NCBI RefSeq assembly: GCF_025822245.1
Contig: NZ_JACKTL010000052.1
Span: forward strand, 62,001-126,000
Length of the DNA stretch: 64,000 bases
Direction: 5' to 3'
Source of the DNA: Mycolicibacterium hodleri
GTDB lineage: Bacteria; Actinomycetota; Actinomycetes; Mycobacteriales; Mycobacteriaceae
The translations under genes were made by a program, and so were the position numbers. Below the pieces are notes generated by a model that was not told the DNA's origin, made no database searches, and saw only the letters and a list, made by a program, of their open reading frames with translations. The stretch's first letter is position 1; each line of letters starts with the position of its first letter. This document shows, piece by piece, positions 27,355 through 35,213 of this stretch.

Positions 27355-28832
27355 GACGGGAAACTCCACGCTTTCTTTGACTTCTTCGGCTTGGTGGCGT
27401 GCCAGGTGGCCCGCGATACCGCCATCACGGCGGTAACTGCGGCGTCGATACGGCCCGCATGTCGGGACCGGTTGGCCTTCACCAGTCGCCCACCGCGCCC
27501 GTCCTCTGTCAGGACGGCGTTGTTCAGGTGCTCGCCAATCAGTGGGTGGGCTGAATGACTCAGTTGTTCGTTGCGGCAGGCGTCAAGGAATCCCGAGGTG
27601 GCTGCCGACATGCGGGAGATGCTTTGGGGAAAGTCCCTGACGGGCAGGCCATCTGCCTCCAGCACAGCCAGGGACCGCTGCCAGCGGTAACTATCGGCGG
27701 CTATCTCGACTACGTCCCAACGGCGGCACGCGTCTCTGATGGCCTGCTCCACCTCCAGGATGGGCACGCGGTACTCGGTGTCCTTCGGATCAGGCCGACC
27801 CCACCACTGGATGAGCTGTACGTGTGGCTTGGGCGAGACCGTCGCGGCCACGAGCACCGTGGCGTCGGTACCGCTGTAGCTTCCATCGAACGCGATGACT
27901 ACCCGCGATCCGGCGGGAATCTCTCCCCCGTCAGCCAGGCCGTCCCATACCCCAGGTGGCAGCGGCGGGTCACTGTTCGTGTGAACGGGCTGGCACAGCC
28001 GAGCTCGTCGGAAGTTGGCCTCGCTCGTCTTGGGTGGCAGCAGCGCCTGGAGGGCGTCGCGGTAGAGGTAGTCATCCAACGCCGGATTGGCTAGCTCCCA
28101 GCAATGCGCACAGTCAACGGGATGGACGTGCTCGAAGCCCGCTGCGCTGAACTCAACGTAGACCTGCGAACCGTCCTCCGGATGCTCCTGGGCATAGGCG
28201 CGAAGCTGCGCCAGGACGTTGTCCTCCCGTGGGCCGGGTGTACCAATGCCAATCAGCGTCGATCGCTCCCGCTTGCCCGACGCCAAGGCGATCACCTGCC
28301 ACGTCTCGGGATCCTGTCGTCCGATCTCGTCGCAGATTGCGAGCGAATAGTCAAGACCCTCAAGGGATGCCGGGGTGGACGGCAAGCACTGGAACGAGGC
28401 ACCGCGACTCGGCACTACCAACTTGTCCTTGAACGCTTGCACCCGCGACTCAAGCTCAGGGCACAGCTCGACCATTCGGCGGGCGATACCGAAGACAATG
28501 CCTGCCTGGCGCTCGTCAACCGCCGCGACGATGACCGTGGCTCCCTCGCCACCGGTCATCAGTTCGTAGAGGCCCAAAGCAGCGACGAGAGTGGATTTTC
28601 CTTGCCCACGAGGCAGCGCCCATCCGGCAATGCGGGGAGTCCGCTCGGCGTCTAGAACGCTACCGACTAGCTCTATCTGCCAGGGGCGAAGCCGAAGTGG
28701 AGCGAGCGCCCCCGCGCCCTTCGGAACCCTGATGAATCGGAGGCAAAATGCCTCGAAGCGCGCGGAACCCGAAGAGCGTGGACGCCACGGCAGCGGCGAA
28801 GCGTCCACAGCTCTCTTTGGGCCGGCACTCAT
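27351..28832 (-). CDS. Terminase large subunit
   Basis: A 493-residue DNA-packaging motor. ATPase domain: Walker A LPRGQGKST (about 73-81), Walker B LAICDEIG, and the coupling motif SGKRERSTLIGIGTPG. Nuclease domain: IAFDGSYSGTD with the first catalytic Asp, EIAADSYRW, and RIDAAVTAVMA with the last Asp. ATG 28832 has AGGAG ten bases upstream; a longer frame overlaps the divergent cargo gene. It is the first gene of the leftward packaging operon. No terminase small subunit is recognised beside it. Confidence 0.9.
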   Translation of the reverse strand: MSAGPKRAVDASPLPWRPRSSGSARFEAFCLRFIRVPKGAGALAPLRLRPWQIELVGSVLDAERTPRIAGWALPRGQGKSTLVAALGLYELMTGGEGATVIVAAVDERQAGIVFGIARRMVELCPELESRVQAFKDKLVVPSRGASFQCLPSTPASLEGLDYSLAICDEIGRQDPETWQVIALASGKRERSTLIGIGTPGPREDNVLAQLRAYAQEHPEDGSQVYVEFSAAGFEHVHPVDCAHCWELANPALDDYLYRDALQALLPPKTSEANFRRARLCQPVHTNSDPPLPPGVWDGLADGGEIPAGSRVVIAFDGSYSGTDATVLVAATVSPKPHVQLIQWWGRPDPKDTEYRVPILEVEQAIRDACRRWDVVEIAADSYRWQRSLAVLEADGLPVRDFPQSISRMSAATSGFLDACRNEQLSHSAHPLIGEHLNNAVLTEDGRGGRLVKANRSRHAGRIDAAVTAVMAVSRATWHATKPKKSKKAWSFPS

Positions 28833-28847
28833 GACAGCATTGCTCCT

Positions 28848-29402
28848 ATGGGGTGGTTTGAGACGTTGACGCAAATCGGAGGGTTAGCGGGGCTAGGAAG
28901 TCTCGGCGTGAATCTGCTGAATTGGCGACGGGATTCGCGTAAGCCCTACACCGAAGACCAGCGAGAGAAGCGCAAGGAACTGGGCGAACACATCGACAAG
29001 GTGGGCGAGCTGTGTCGGGAGGCACTCGGTCTCGCAAATGGGGGGCACATGCTCAATGAGGGCATTCGATCCGAACTATGGACCGAGTACAACGCCCTCA
29101 TGGTTTTGCGCAGGACGCTCCTGGTTCCTAATGAGCGACATCTATCGGTGCTCATAGACGCCATCCTCGGCGTGATGAATTGGGCCGTTGACGTGGAGAG
29201 TGACCTGCAGTTTGTAGTGCCTGCCGACGAGCGGGCGAAGCTGGTCGAGGGGGCAATGACGAACTATCAGAACGCGCTCCGGCGTGCATTGCGCACAACC
29301 TCGTCGATGAACCGGCACCTCGACCGCATGACACAAGGAAAGCGGTTCAGCGCCTATCCCTTGAAGTCGCGGTTCACCCTGCCAAGAGCCGCCGAGAAGT
29401 AG
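28848..29402 (+). CDS. Element cargo protein of unknown function with a possible N-terminal membrane segment
   Basis: A 184-residue protein starting MGWFETLTQIGGLAGLGSLG, a short hydrophobic N-terminus that may anchor it, followed by a charged helical body (EDQREKRKELGEHIDKVGEL). No family recognised. It starts 16 bases from the terminase start and is divergently transcribed, so it interrupts the usual HNH-terminase order. Lower GC and opposite strand mark it as cargo. Confidence 0.65.
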   Translation: MGWFETLTQIGGLAGLGSLGVNLLNWRRDSRKPYTEDQREKRKELGEHIDKVGELCREALGLANGGHMLNEGIRSELWTEYNALMVLRRTLLVPNERHLSVLIDAILGVMNWAVDVESDLQFVVPADERAKLVEGAMTNYQNALRRALRTTSSMNRHLDRMTQGKRFSAYPLKSRFTLPRAAEK

Positions 29403-29430
29403 CACTGGTGGCCTCTGACAGACTGCAAAA

Positions 29431-29646
29431 ATGGCATTCACGGTCGTACACAAGTCAGGAAAGCGGACCTACAAGTCCGATAAGAACACCTACGAGGTCA
29501 TGGAAAGCGGTGTCCTCCACATCACGATGGATAACAAGGACGGCACCCAGACCGCGCATCACTACCTCGCACCTGGCGCATGGGTCGAACTGGCCGACGA
29601 CAATCTAGAAGGCGGTTCCTCTGCCGCGACGATGACCGATGTCTAG
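29431..29646 (+). CDS. Small element cargo protein, unknown
   Basis: A 71-residue protein beginning MAFTVVHKSGKRTYKSDKNT and rich in beta-type residues (YEVMESGVLHITMDNKDGT). It lies 28 bases after the 184-residue cargo gene on the same strand and is probably in the same short operon. No family recognised. The next 167 bases, up to the HNH gene, show no clear feature. Confidence 0.55.
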   Translation: MAFTVVHKSGKRTYKSDKNTYEVMESGVLHITMDNKDGTQTAHHYLAPGAWVELADDNLEGGSSAATMTDV

Positions 29647-29813
29647 CTCGACGCCCAGAGAGTAATTGGCTTCGCGCTTTGCATCGTCCGTCCTGCGGCG
29701 AGGCAGCTTGGGGCACCCCGCCACCCCTTTGCTGATCGCCGGGGCTGTGCGCCACGCTGGCAGGCGTTCAGGGGTTTGCTGGAGAGATGGACCTGGGGCG
29801 CTGCGATGCTGCG

Positions 29814-30191
29814 CTACAGGCGATCTGAGGGCCTGTTGACGTTGCTGCCGCGAGCGTTGCCCTTGGCGACATTGCATCGGAGGCATTCCACACTTAACAG
29901 ACCTGACTCGAAGTCGGCGAGGGTCAGCCGTCTACCGCTGGCGAGCTTCGCCCAAGCGGCTGGGGTGTGATCCACCCCAAGCGGGTTGTCGGCGGTGTTC
30001 GGGGCTCCGCAGGTTGTGCACCAGGGTTGCTGCTGTCTCGCTAGTCGGCTCAGCACGGTCCATCGGTGGTCGTAGCCACGGGCGGTGGCGCTAGGCTGGG
30101 GCGTTCGGGGTAGCCGACAGTCACGGCACCGTGAGCCGGTCGCGATGTCGGTCCCGCATTCGATACATGCTCGCGGGAGTGCGTCGGCCAC
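29814..30191 (-). CDS. HNH endonuclease
   Basis: A 125-residue HNH protein with two zinc-binding knuckles, CIECG...CRDC at the N-terminus and CTTCG...CLRC around the core, and the catalytic region GVDHTPAAW ... CNVAKGNARG. HNH proteins of this size usually sit beside phage terminases and assist DNA packaging; here two cargo genes separate them. The GTG start at 30191 overlaps the preceding stop by one base. Confidence 0.85.
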   Translation of the reverse strand: MADALPRACIECGTDIATGSRCRDCRLPRTPQPSATARGYDHRWTVLSRLARQQQPWCTTCGAPNTADNPLGVDHTPAAWAKLASGRRLTLADFESGLLSVECLRCNVAKGNARGSNVNRPSDRL

Positions 30192-30370
30192 TAGCCCAGT
30201 GAGTCGAGGTACGCCGCGTTGATGGCACGTTCCCGTGCCGCCAGCTCGGCGTCACGTTCGGCGAGGAGCTGACGAAGCCATGCGGACCTCAGCTTCTCCT
30301 CGGCCAGCAGCTCGGTGGGGTCGGTGATGCGCGGCGTCGACTCATAGTCAGCCATGGCGATATAGCCCAT
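30191..30370 (-). CDS. Small helical protein of the element
   Basis: A 59-residue protein starting MGYIAMADYESTPRITD, with a charged helical second half (LRSAWLRQLLAERDAELAAR). ATG 30370 is chosen because AGAGGA lies seven bases upstream and it overlaps the previous stop (TGATG). Function unknown; too short and unlike known terminase small subunits. Confidence 0.6.
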   Translation of the reverse strand: MGYIAMADYESTPRITDPTELLAEEKLRSAWLRQLLAERDAELAARERAINAAYLDSLG

Positions 30371-30579
30371 CAGTTCGTCCTCTTTGTGTAGTCGCGGGGA
30401 ATGGCGTAGGTCAGCAACGGCTGGAATGGTTTGTGGCACAGAGCGACTACCTCAGCTGAGCCGCGTGACGTGGACGCGTGAGCATGCTGACAACCGCAAA
30501 ACGGACACTGGACTACGACGAACTTGCCGTTCATCTTGACGAGCTTCGCGGCCTGGACCGCCCCGGCTGGTGCGGTCAC
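30370..30579 (-). CDS. Small zinc-ribbon-like protein
   Basis: A 69-residue protein with VQCPFCGCQHAHAS and a later CHK, a plausible zinc-binding knuckle. GTG 30579 overlaps the stop of the excisionase-like gene, and its own stop overlaps the next start, so four small genes are translationally coupled. Function unknown. Confidence 0.6.
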   Translation of the reverse strand: MTAPAGAVQAAKLVKMNGKFVVVQCPFCGCQHAHASTSRGSAEVVALCHKPFQPLLTYAIPRDYTKRTN

Positions 30580-30788
30580 ACCGTCACCACGCCATGCCCC
30601 CGCATGGTCCGCTGCCGCTGATCCGCCCGGTATGCGTCGAGCCCGCTTCGCGGGTAGACCAGGCGCTTGCCTAGCCGCCAGGAAACCGGACCCTCACCCG
30701 TCCCCCGAAGCTGATACAGCCGGGACGTGCCGAGGCCGAGATACGAGGCGGCCTCCTCGATTGTGAAAAGTTCATCGGTGTGCGCCAC
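30576..30788 (-). CDS. Excisionase-like helix-turn-helix protein, candidate recombination directionality factor
   Basis: A 70-residue MerR/Xis-type DNA-binding protein: FTIEEAASYLGLGTSRLYQL is the helix-turn-helix and LVYPRSGLDAYRAD follows the wing. GTG 30788 is chosen from AGGAG seven bases upstream; the in-frame extension to 30917 reads as leader. It could direct the serine integrase towards excision or regulate the operon. The role is inferred. Confidence 0.75.
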   Translation of the reverse strand: MAHTDELFTIEEAASYLGLGTSRLYQLRGTGEGPVSWRLGKRLVYPRSGLDAYRADQRQRTMRGHGVVTV

Positions 30789-31131
30789 GGGTCTGCTCCT
30801 ACTGGTGAGTGGCTTCTGTATTACGGGCTCGGGAGAGGGGATAACGTCTCTGTCCCCATTGCCTCCATGTCCCGTGTTCTCCTCGGGTATAGGGAGTCGA
30901 ACTACGCTGAACACCAATCGAATTCACGATGGGGGCCAACCGTCTTGGTGTTCTGGGGCTTCGCCGTTCGCTCTTGGGCATACATGCGTCCCAACGGGAT
31001 TGATCTTTTGCAAGATCGGCCTGGGGGTCGCTCACAGCTCAACGCTGCTTAGGTCTGGGACGATAGGCACCCGGTTGTCCACCACGCTCAGTTATGGCGC
31101 TGAGCCTGCCCGCCTTACTGCTCAGGTACTA
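30789..31131. promoter_or_regulatory. 343-base non-coding leader upstream of the excisionase operon
   Basis: No convincing gene is seen in this stretch. It is AT-richer than the host and lies upstream of the leftward excisionase-HNH transcript, so promoter and operator sites are expected. A partly symmetrical block, GAGAGGGGATAACGTCTCTG near 30833-30852, is the only motif I would single out. Confidence 0.35.
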
Positions 31132-31290
31132 CTAGCCCACTCTGATCGGACCCGGTCGGCCAGTGCGATGAATCGCACGTCTGCCGCCACGTGCTCCCTT
31201 GTGCGCTATGACGTTCCGCGTCCATCCCCGCTGAGCGGGAAGGTGCGTCACGGTGAAGGTGCGCCCGCCAATGACTCTGGTCTCGGACAT
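31132..31290 (-). CDS. 52-residue basic protein between integrase and excisionase genes
   Basis: Begins MSETRVIGGRTFTVTHLPAQ and ends in a basic tail (RRAIHRTGRPGPIRVG). An AAGGGGG-type ribosome site lies about eight bases before the ATG. The sequence is not low-complexity. It occupies the place where phiRv1-like elements carry small regulatory genes. No family recognised. Confidence 0.5.
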   Translation of the reverse strand: MSETRVIGGRTFTVTHLPAQRGWTRNVIAHKGARGGRRAIHRTGRPGPIRVG

Positions 31291-31398
31291 GTAGCTCGCA
31301 CCCCCTTCTACTACTAATTGTAAGCCACAACTTTAATCTCGGGGAGTTTGCTATCGCCAACTCCGGTCTTCATCAGGTTAGGGGGGGCGATTTAGGGA

Positions 31399-32763
31399 TT
31401 ACAGGGGAGCGTGTTCCGCCTTGCGCCACGCAACGACGATGTGCTCGGGATGCCAGCCGCGTCCACGCTTGGTGGGGTGCACCGTTACGACCATGAGGGC
31501 GTCGACCACGGCTCGTTGCCTGTCCACATTCAGCGCGGCCCACGCTGCGCGTACGTCAAGTACACCGATTAGGCCGTCGAAGATCCGTGCGGCGTTGGCG
31601 TCAATCATCTGGGCTTCGATGGCGTCCAGCTTCGCCTGTGCGGTTCGGGTGGCGCGGCCTACCTGTGCAACGGTCCAGCCCTGCTCCAGGGCGTCGGCCA
31701 GTTCATCTAGCCGCGAGTGGATCGAGGCGGCGTCGGCCCGAAGCAAGTTCATGTCCACGGCTTCGCTTGCGATGAGGTCGGCCGCATCATCGCGTGATAG
31801 ACGCTCAACCACTCGGTCGGCTATCAGCGCGTTGACCTTCGCGAAGTCTCGGGCCAGCTTGCGGCATCCGACGGCCTTGCACATGTACACCTTGCGCTGC
31901 GGGTGTGAACGGTCACCGCAGGTGCCAACCCCCATGGGCCGCTGACATTCTCCGCAAAGCATCAGACCCGTCATCAAATGAACTCGGACACGCTTCCCGT
32001 TGCGGCGGCTCGGATCGTTGAGGATCGCAGCCGCGGATTGCCACACGTCGTTCGTAACGACAGGTTCCCACTGCGCCGGGTACTCATGGCCGTGGTACTC
32101 GCGGATGCCTTTGTAGCGGGCGTTCAGCAGGACACGGCGCACGCTCGACCCCACCCAACGGTTGCCACCCTTCGCCGTGAACAGGCCAGCGTCGTTCCAC
32201 GTCTGCGCCACACGGAACAACGTGGCACCTTGCAGCACCGCCGTGTACGCCTCGCGAACAGCGTCGGCCTCGGGTGGCATCAGGGCGTCGTCGGCGGTGT
32301 ATCCGAACGCGCGGGTACCCCACCCCTTGCCCGCCTCGGCGCGTTGCCTCAAGGCCCGCAACTGGCGTGCCGTGCGGCGTTCGCCTTCGTTCTCCGCGAC
32401 GGCACCGAGGATCTTTGCGTTCAGCCGCCCCGCGTCGGTGCCCAAATCGATGAGCCCCGCCTGATGGGTGGTGATCGTGACGCCTCTCGCGTTGCACAGG
32501 TCGATCAGGGGGAGGAGGTCGGACAACTTCCTGTAGAGCCGGTCAGGGTGCCACGCGACGATTGCACCGATGGCTCCCGCTTCGATGTCGGTGAGCATCT
32601 GTTGGTACGCAGGGCGCACCCCACGGGTGGCACTACGTTCGTTGTCGGTGTACTCGACGGGTGTCCATCCGTTGGCTTCGATGAGGGCTAGGCAGTCCTC
32701 ACGTTGGCGGTCGATCCCTAGCTCGCGGTCGGCGGACATCCGCAGGTAGCAAGCGGTTTTCAT
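31399..32763 (-). CDS. int: Large serine integrase
   Basis: A 454-residue site-specific recombinase. The resolvase catalytic domain starts MKTACYLRMSADRELGIDRQ, with nucleophile Ser10 and the arginine cluster in DNERSATRGVRPAYQQML and WHPDRLYRKLSDL. A recombinase domain follows (about 160-260), then a zinc ribbon (LCGECQRPMG ... MCKAVGCRKL) and a coiled-coil region (about 340-400). It lies 36 bases from attR, as attP-adjacent integrases do. Together with the split xthA, it identifies the integration mechanism. Confidence 0.95.
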   Translation of the reverse strand: MKTACYLRMSADRELGIDRQREDCLALIEANGWTPVEYTDNERSATRGVRPAYQQMLTDIEAGAIGAIVAWHPDRLYRKLSDLLPLIDLCNARGVTITTHQAGLIDLGTDAGRLNAKILGAVAENEGERRTARQLRALRQRAEAGKGWGTRAFGYTADDALMPPEADAVREAYTAVLQGATLFRVAQTWNDAGLFTAKGGNRWVGSSVRRVLLNARYKGIREYHGHEYPAQWEPVVTNDVWQSAAAILNDPSRRNGKRVRVHLMTGLMLCGECQRPMGVGTCGDRSHPQRKVYMCKAVGCRKLARDFAKVNALIADRVVERLSRDDAADLIASEAVDMNLLRADAASIHSRLDELADALEQGWTVAQVGRATRTAQAKLDAIEAQMIDANAARIFDGLIGVLDVRAAWAALNVDRQRAVVDALMVVTVHPTKRGRGWHPEHIVVAWRKAEHAPL

Positions 32764-32798
32764 GCCGCGACGATAAGGTGCCCTCGGGCAGCGTTAAT

Positions 32799-32809
32799 CG
32801 ACATCAAGG
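32799..32809. other. attR core of the integrated element
   Basis: CGACATCAAGG, identical to the left core at 21926-21936. The xthA frame resumes directly after it (GCC TGG AAG, encoding Ala-Trp-Lys). Confidence 0.88.
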
Positions 32810-33108
32810 CCTGGAAGGCAAATCAGAAGAAGGCCGGCTTCCTGCCCGCCGAGCGGCAGTGGGTGACCGATCTGCTGGCCACAGGCTGGGTGGACGTAGT
32901 CCGGGCGATGCATCCCGACGTTGCGGGCCCGTACAGCTGGTGGTCGTGGCGTGGCAAGGCGTTCGACAACGACGCGGGGTGGCGCATCGACTACCAGCTG
33001 GCCAGCCCGACACTGGCGCGTCGCGTCGTCACCGCTCGGGTGGAGCGGGCCGAGGCGTATGCGCTGCGCTGGTCCGACCACGCCCCGGTGACCGTCGAGT
33101 ACGCCTGA
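32810..33108 (+). pseudogene. xthA: xthA 3' fragment (exodeoxyribonuclease III)
   Basis: Encodes the C-terminal ~99 residues of exonuclease III: AWKANQKKAGFLPAERQW, PYSWWSWRGKAFDNDAGWRIDYQL with the catalytic Asp, and RWSDHAPVTVEYA with the catalytic His. It has no start or promoter of its own after the insertion; an ATG 54 bases in would give only the last ~81 residues. It ends 45 bases before trpS. Confidence 0.93.
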
Positions 33109-33153
33109 CCCAAGATCACGGCGGATGACGGGGGTGGAAGGATCAACGCCATC

Positions 33154-34170
33154 ATGAGTGCCTCGAATCGGCGCGTCGTCTTCTCCGGCGTGCAGCCCAC
33201 CTCCGACTCCCTCCACCTCGGCAATGCGTTGGGGGCGGTCAGTCAGTGGGTCGGACTGCAGGACGGCTACGACGCCTTCTTCTGCGTCGTCGACCTGCAT
33301 GCGATCACGATCCCGCAGGACCCCAAGCTGTTGCGCCAGCGCACCCTGGTGACGGCAGCGCAATACCTCGCGCTGGGGGTCGACCCCGCCCGCGCCACCG
33401 TCTTCCTGCAGAGCCACGTGCCCGCGCACGCCGAATTGGCTTGGGTGCTGGGCTGTTTCACGGGTTTCGGGCAGGCGTCGCGGATGACGCAGTTCAAGGA
33501 CAAGTCGCAGAAGGAAGGCGCTGAGGCCACCACCGTCGGCCTGTTCACCTACCCGGTCCTGATGGCGGCGGACGTCCTGCTCTACGCCACCGACCTGGTG
33601 CCGGTCGGTGAGGACCAGCGTCAGCACCTCGAGCTCGCCCGCGACGTGGCGCAGCGATTCAACGCGCGCTTCCCCGGCACGTTCGTGGTGCCCGAGCCCA
33701 TGATCCAGAAGGCGACGGCCAAGATCTACGACCTGCAGGACCCGACGGCCAAGATGAGCAAGTCGGCCGCCACCGACGCGGGACTGATCAGCCTGCTCGA
33801 CGACCCGAAGAGGACCGCCAAGAAGATCCGGTCGGCGGTGACCGACAGCGAGCGCGAGATTCGCTTCGACCGGGAGGCCAAGCCGGGGGTGTCCAACCTG
33901 CTGACGATCCAGTCGGCGGTCACCGGCACCGACGTCGACGCGCTCGTCGAGGGGTACGCCGGCCGCGGGTACGGGGACCTCAAGGCCGACACCGCCGACG
34001 CGGTCGTCGAATTCGTGACGCCCATCAAGGCCAGGGTCGACGAGATGCTGGCCGATCCCGCGGAATTGGAGTCCGTGCTGGCTGCGGGCGCACAGCGGGC
34101 GAACGAGGTGTCTGCAAAGACGCTCGTGCGGGTATACGACCAATTGGGATTTCTCAACAAGCGTTCCTAG
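33154..34170 (+). CDS. trpS: TrpS, tryptophanyl-tRNA synthetase
   Basis: A 338-residue class I aminoacyl-tRNA synthetase charging tRNA-Trp. The HIGH-equivalent is HLGNALGAV (about 22-30), the KMSKS loop is AKMSKSAATD (about 200), and GEDQRQHLELARD is the tryptophan-binding helix. Normal length. It is essential and must be expressed despite the adjacent insertion; the short gap after the xthA remnant must hold its promoter or read-through transcription from xthA or the element. Confidence 0.96.
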   Translation: MSASNRRVVFSGVQPTSDSLHLGNALGAVSQWVGLQDGYDAFFCVVDLHAITIPQDPKLLRQRTLVTAAQYLALGVDPARATVFLQSHVPAHAELAWVLGCFTGFGQASRMTQFKDKSQKEGAEATTVGLFTYPVLMAADVLLYATDLVPVGEDQRQHLELARDVAQRFNARFPGTFVVPEPMIQKATAKIYDLQDPTAKMSKSAATDAGLISLLDDPKRTAKKIRSAVTDSEREIRFDREAKPGVSNLLTIQSAVTGTDVDALVEGYAGRGYGDLKADTADAVVEFVTPIKARVDEMLADPAELESVLAAGAQRANEVSAKTLVRVYDQLGFLNKRS

Positions 34171-34187
34171 GCCACCAGGAGACCGGC

Positions 34188-35213
34188 GTGACCGAACCGG
34201 CCGAACCCGGCGTATTGGACCGGCTCCGAGCCAGGTACCACTGGTTCGACCGCGTCATGCGCGCGCAGGGGCGCTACGACGAGAGCAAGGGCGACTTCTA
34301 CGCCGCCGGCATCACCTACTTCACGATCTTCGCGCTCTTTCCCCTGCTCATGGTCGCGTTCGCGGCCGGCGGGTTCGTGCTCGCCAGCCGGCCGGATCTG
34401 CTGGGGACGGTCGAGGCGAAGATCATGGGGTCGGTGTCCGGTGACCTCGGGAAGCAACTCGTCGACCTGATGAAGTCGGCCATCGAATCGCGTACCTCGG
34501 TCGGCGTCATCGGACTGGCCACCGCCGCTTGGGCGGGGCTCGGCTGGATGGCCAACCTCCGGGAGGCGCTCAGCCAGATGTGGGGGCACCAGCGAGGGGA
34601 GCCCGGCGGCTTCGTGAGCACCAAGCTGTCGGATCTGCTGGCGCTGCTCTCGGCCTTCGTGGCGATCGTCCTCACCGTCGCGCTGTCGCTGCTGGGCAAC
34701 AAGACGGTGATGAGCAACGTCGTCGAGTTCCTCCGCATCCCCGAGTTCACCGGGTTGGGAGTATTGCTGCGCATCGCGTCCATGGTGGTGTCACTCGGCA
34801 TCTCCTGGCTGCTGTTCACCTGGATCATCGCCCGGCTGCCGCGGGAGTCGGTGAGCCTGCGCAGCGCCGCGCGGGCCGGTCTTCTCGCGGCGGTGGCCTT
34901 CGAGGTCTTCAAGCTGGTGGCCTCGGTCTATCTGGCCTCGGTGATTCGCGGGCCGGCGGGCGCCACCTTCGGTCCGGTCCTCGGTCTGATGGTGTTCGCC
35001 TACATCACCGCCCGCCTGATCCTGTTCGCGACCGCATGGGCCGCCACGGCGCCGGACAATCTCGCGGCGGCACCGGTCGGGCCGCCCGATCCGGCCGAGA
35101 TCGTCACCCGGGTGGAGATGCACGACGGGCTCGGCGTGCGGGGAGCCATCGCCGCGGTCGGTGTCGGTGCGCTTGGCGCCCTTGGCCTTTCGCGGCTGAC
35201 GCGGCGGCGTTAG
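34188..35213 (+). CDS. YihY/BrkB-family inner-membrane protein
   Basis: A 341-residue protein with about six transmembrane helices and the family motif FYAAGITYFTIFALFPLLM (about 45-63). The GTG start lies 17 bases after trpS, matching the Rv3336c-Rv3335c order of M. tuberculosis. The YihY family was once called ribonuclease BN, a label not supported biochemically; its function is unknown. The stop overlaps the convergent dacB1 stop. Confidence 0.85.
   Translation: MTEPAEPGVLDRLRARYHWFDRVMRAQGRYDESKGDFYAAGITYFTIFALFPLLMVAFAAGGFVLASRPDLLGTVEAKIMGSVSGDLGKQLVDLMKSAIESRTSVGVIGLATAAWAGLGWMANLREALSQMWGHQRGEPGGFVSTKLSDLLALLSAFVAIVLTVALSLLGNKTVMSNVVEFLRIPEFTGLGVLLRIASMVVSLGISWLLFTWIIARLPRESVSLRSAARAGLLAAVAFEVFKLVASVYLASVIRGPAGATFGPVLGLMVFAYITARLILFATAWAATAPDNLAAAPVGPPDPAEIVTRVEMHDGLGVRGAIAAVGVGALGALGLSRLTRRR

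Larger units (their letters stand above)
21926..32809. mobile_element. ~10.9 kb phage satellite-like (phiRv1-like) integrated element
   Basis: Bounded by 11-bp repeats inside xthA. Right end: large serine integrase 36 bases from attR. Middle, leftward: excisionase-like HTH, two small proteins, HNH protein, terminase large subunit, portal, scaffold-like protein, major capsid protein and two connector-like proteins. Plus-strand cargo sits at 22543 and 28848-29646. I find no tail, tape-measure, lysin, holin, replication or repressor gene. Base composition is visibly less GC-rich than the flanks, most clearly in the left cargo gene. This set matches mycobacterial prophage-like elements such as phiRv1 and capsid-encoding phage satellites, rather than a complete prophage. 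Mobility was not tested; the portal frameshift suggests at least one packaging function is lost. Confidence 0.9.

Noticed and set aside
30727..31317. A 196-codon plus-strand frame across the excisionase leader
   Set aside because: Runs antisense through the excisionase-like start and the 52-codon gene; Ser/Thr-rich without motifs or ribosome site.
21926..32809. Complete temperate prophage
   Set aside because: No tail, tape measure, lysin, holin, replication or repressor gene could be found in 10.9 kb.
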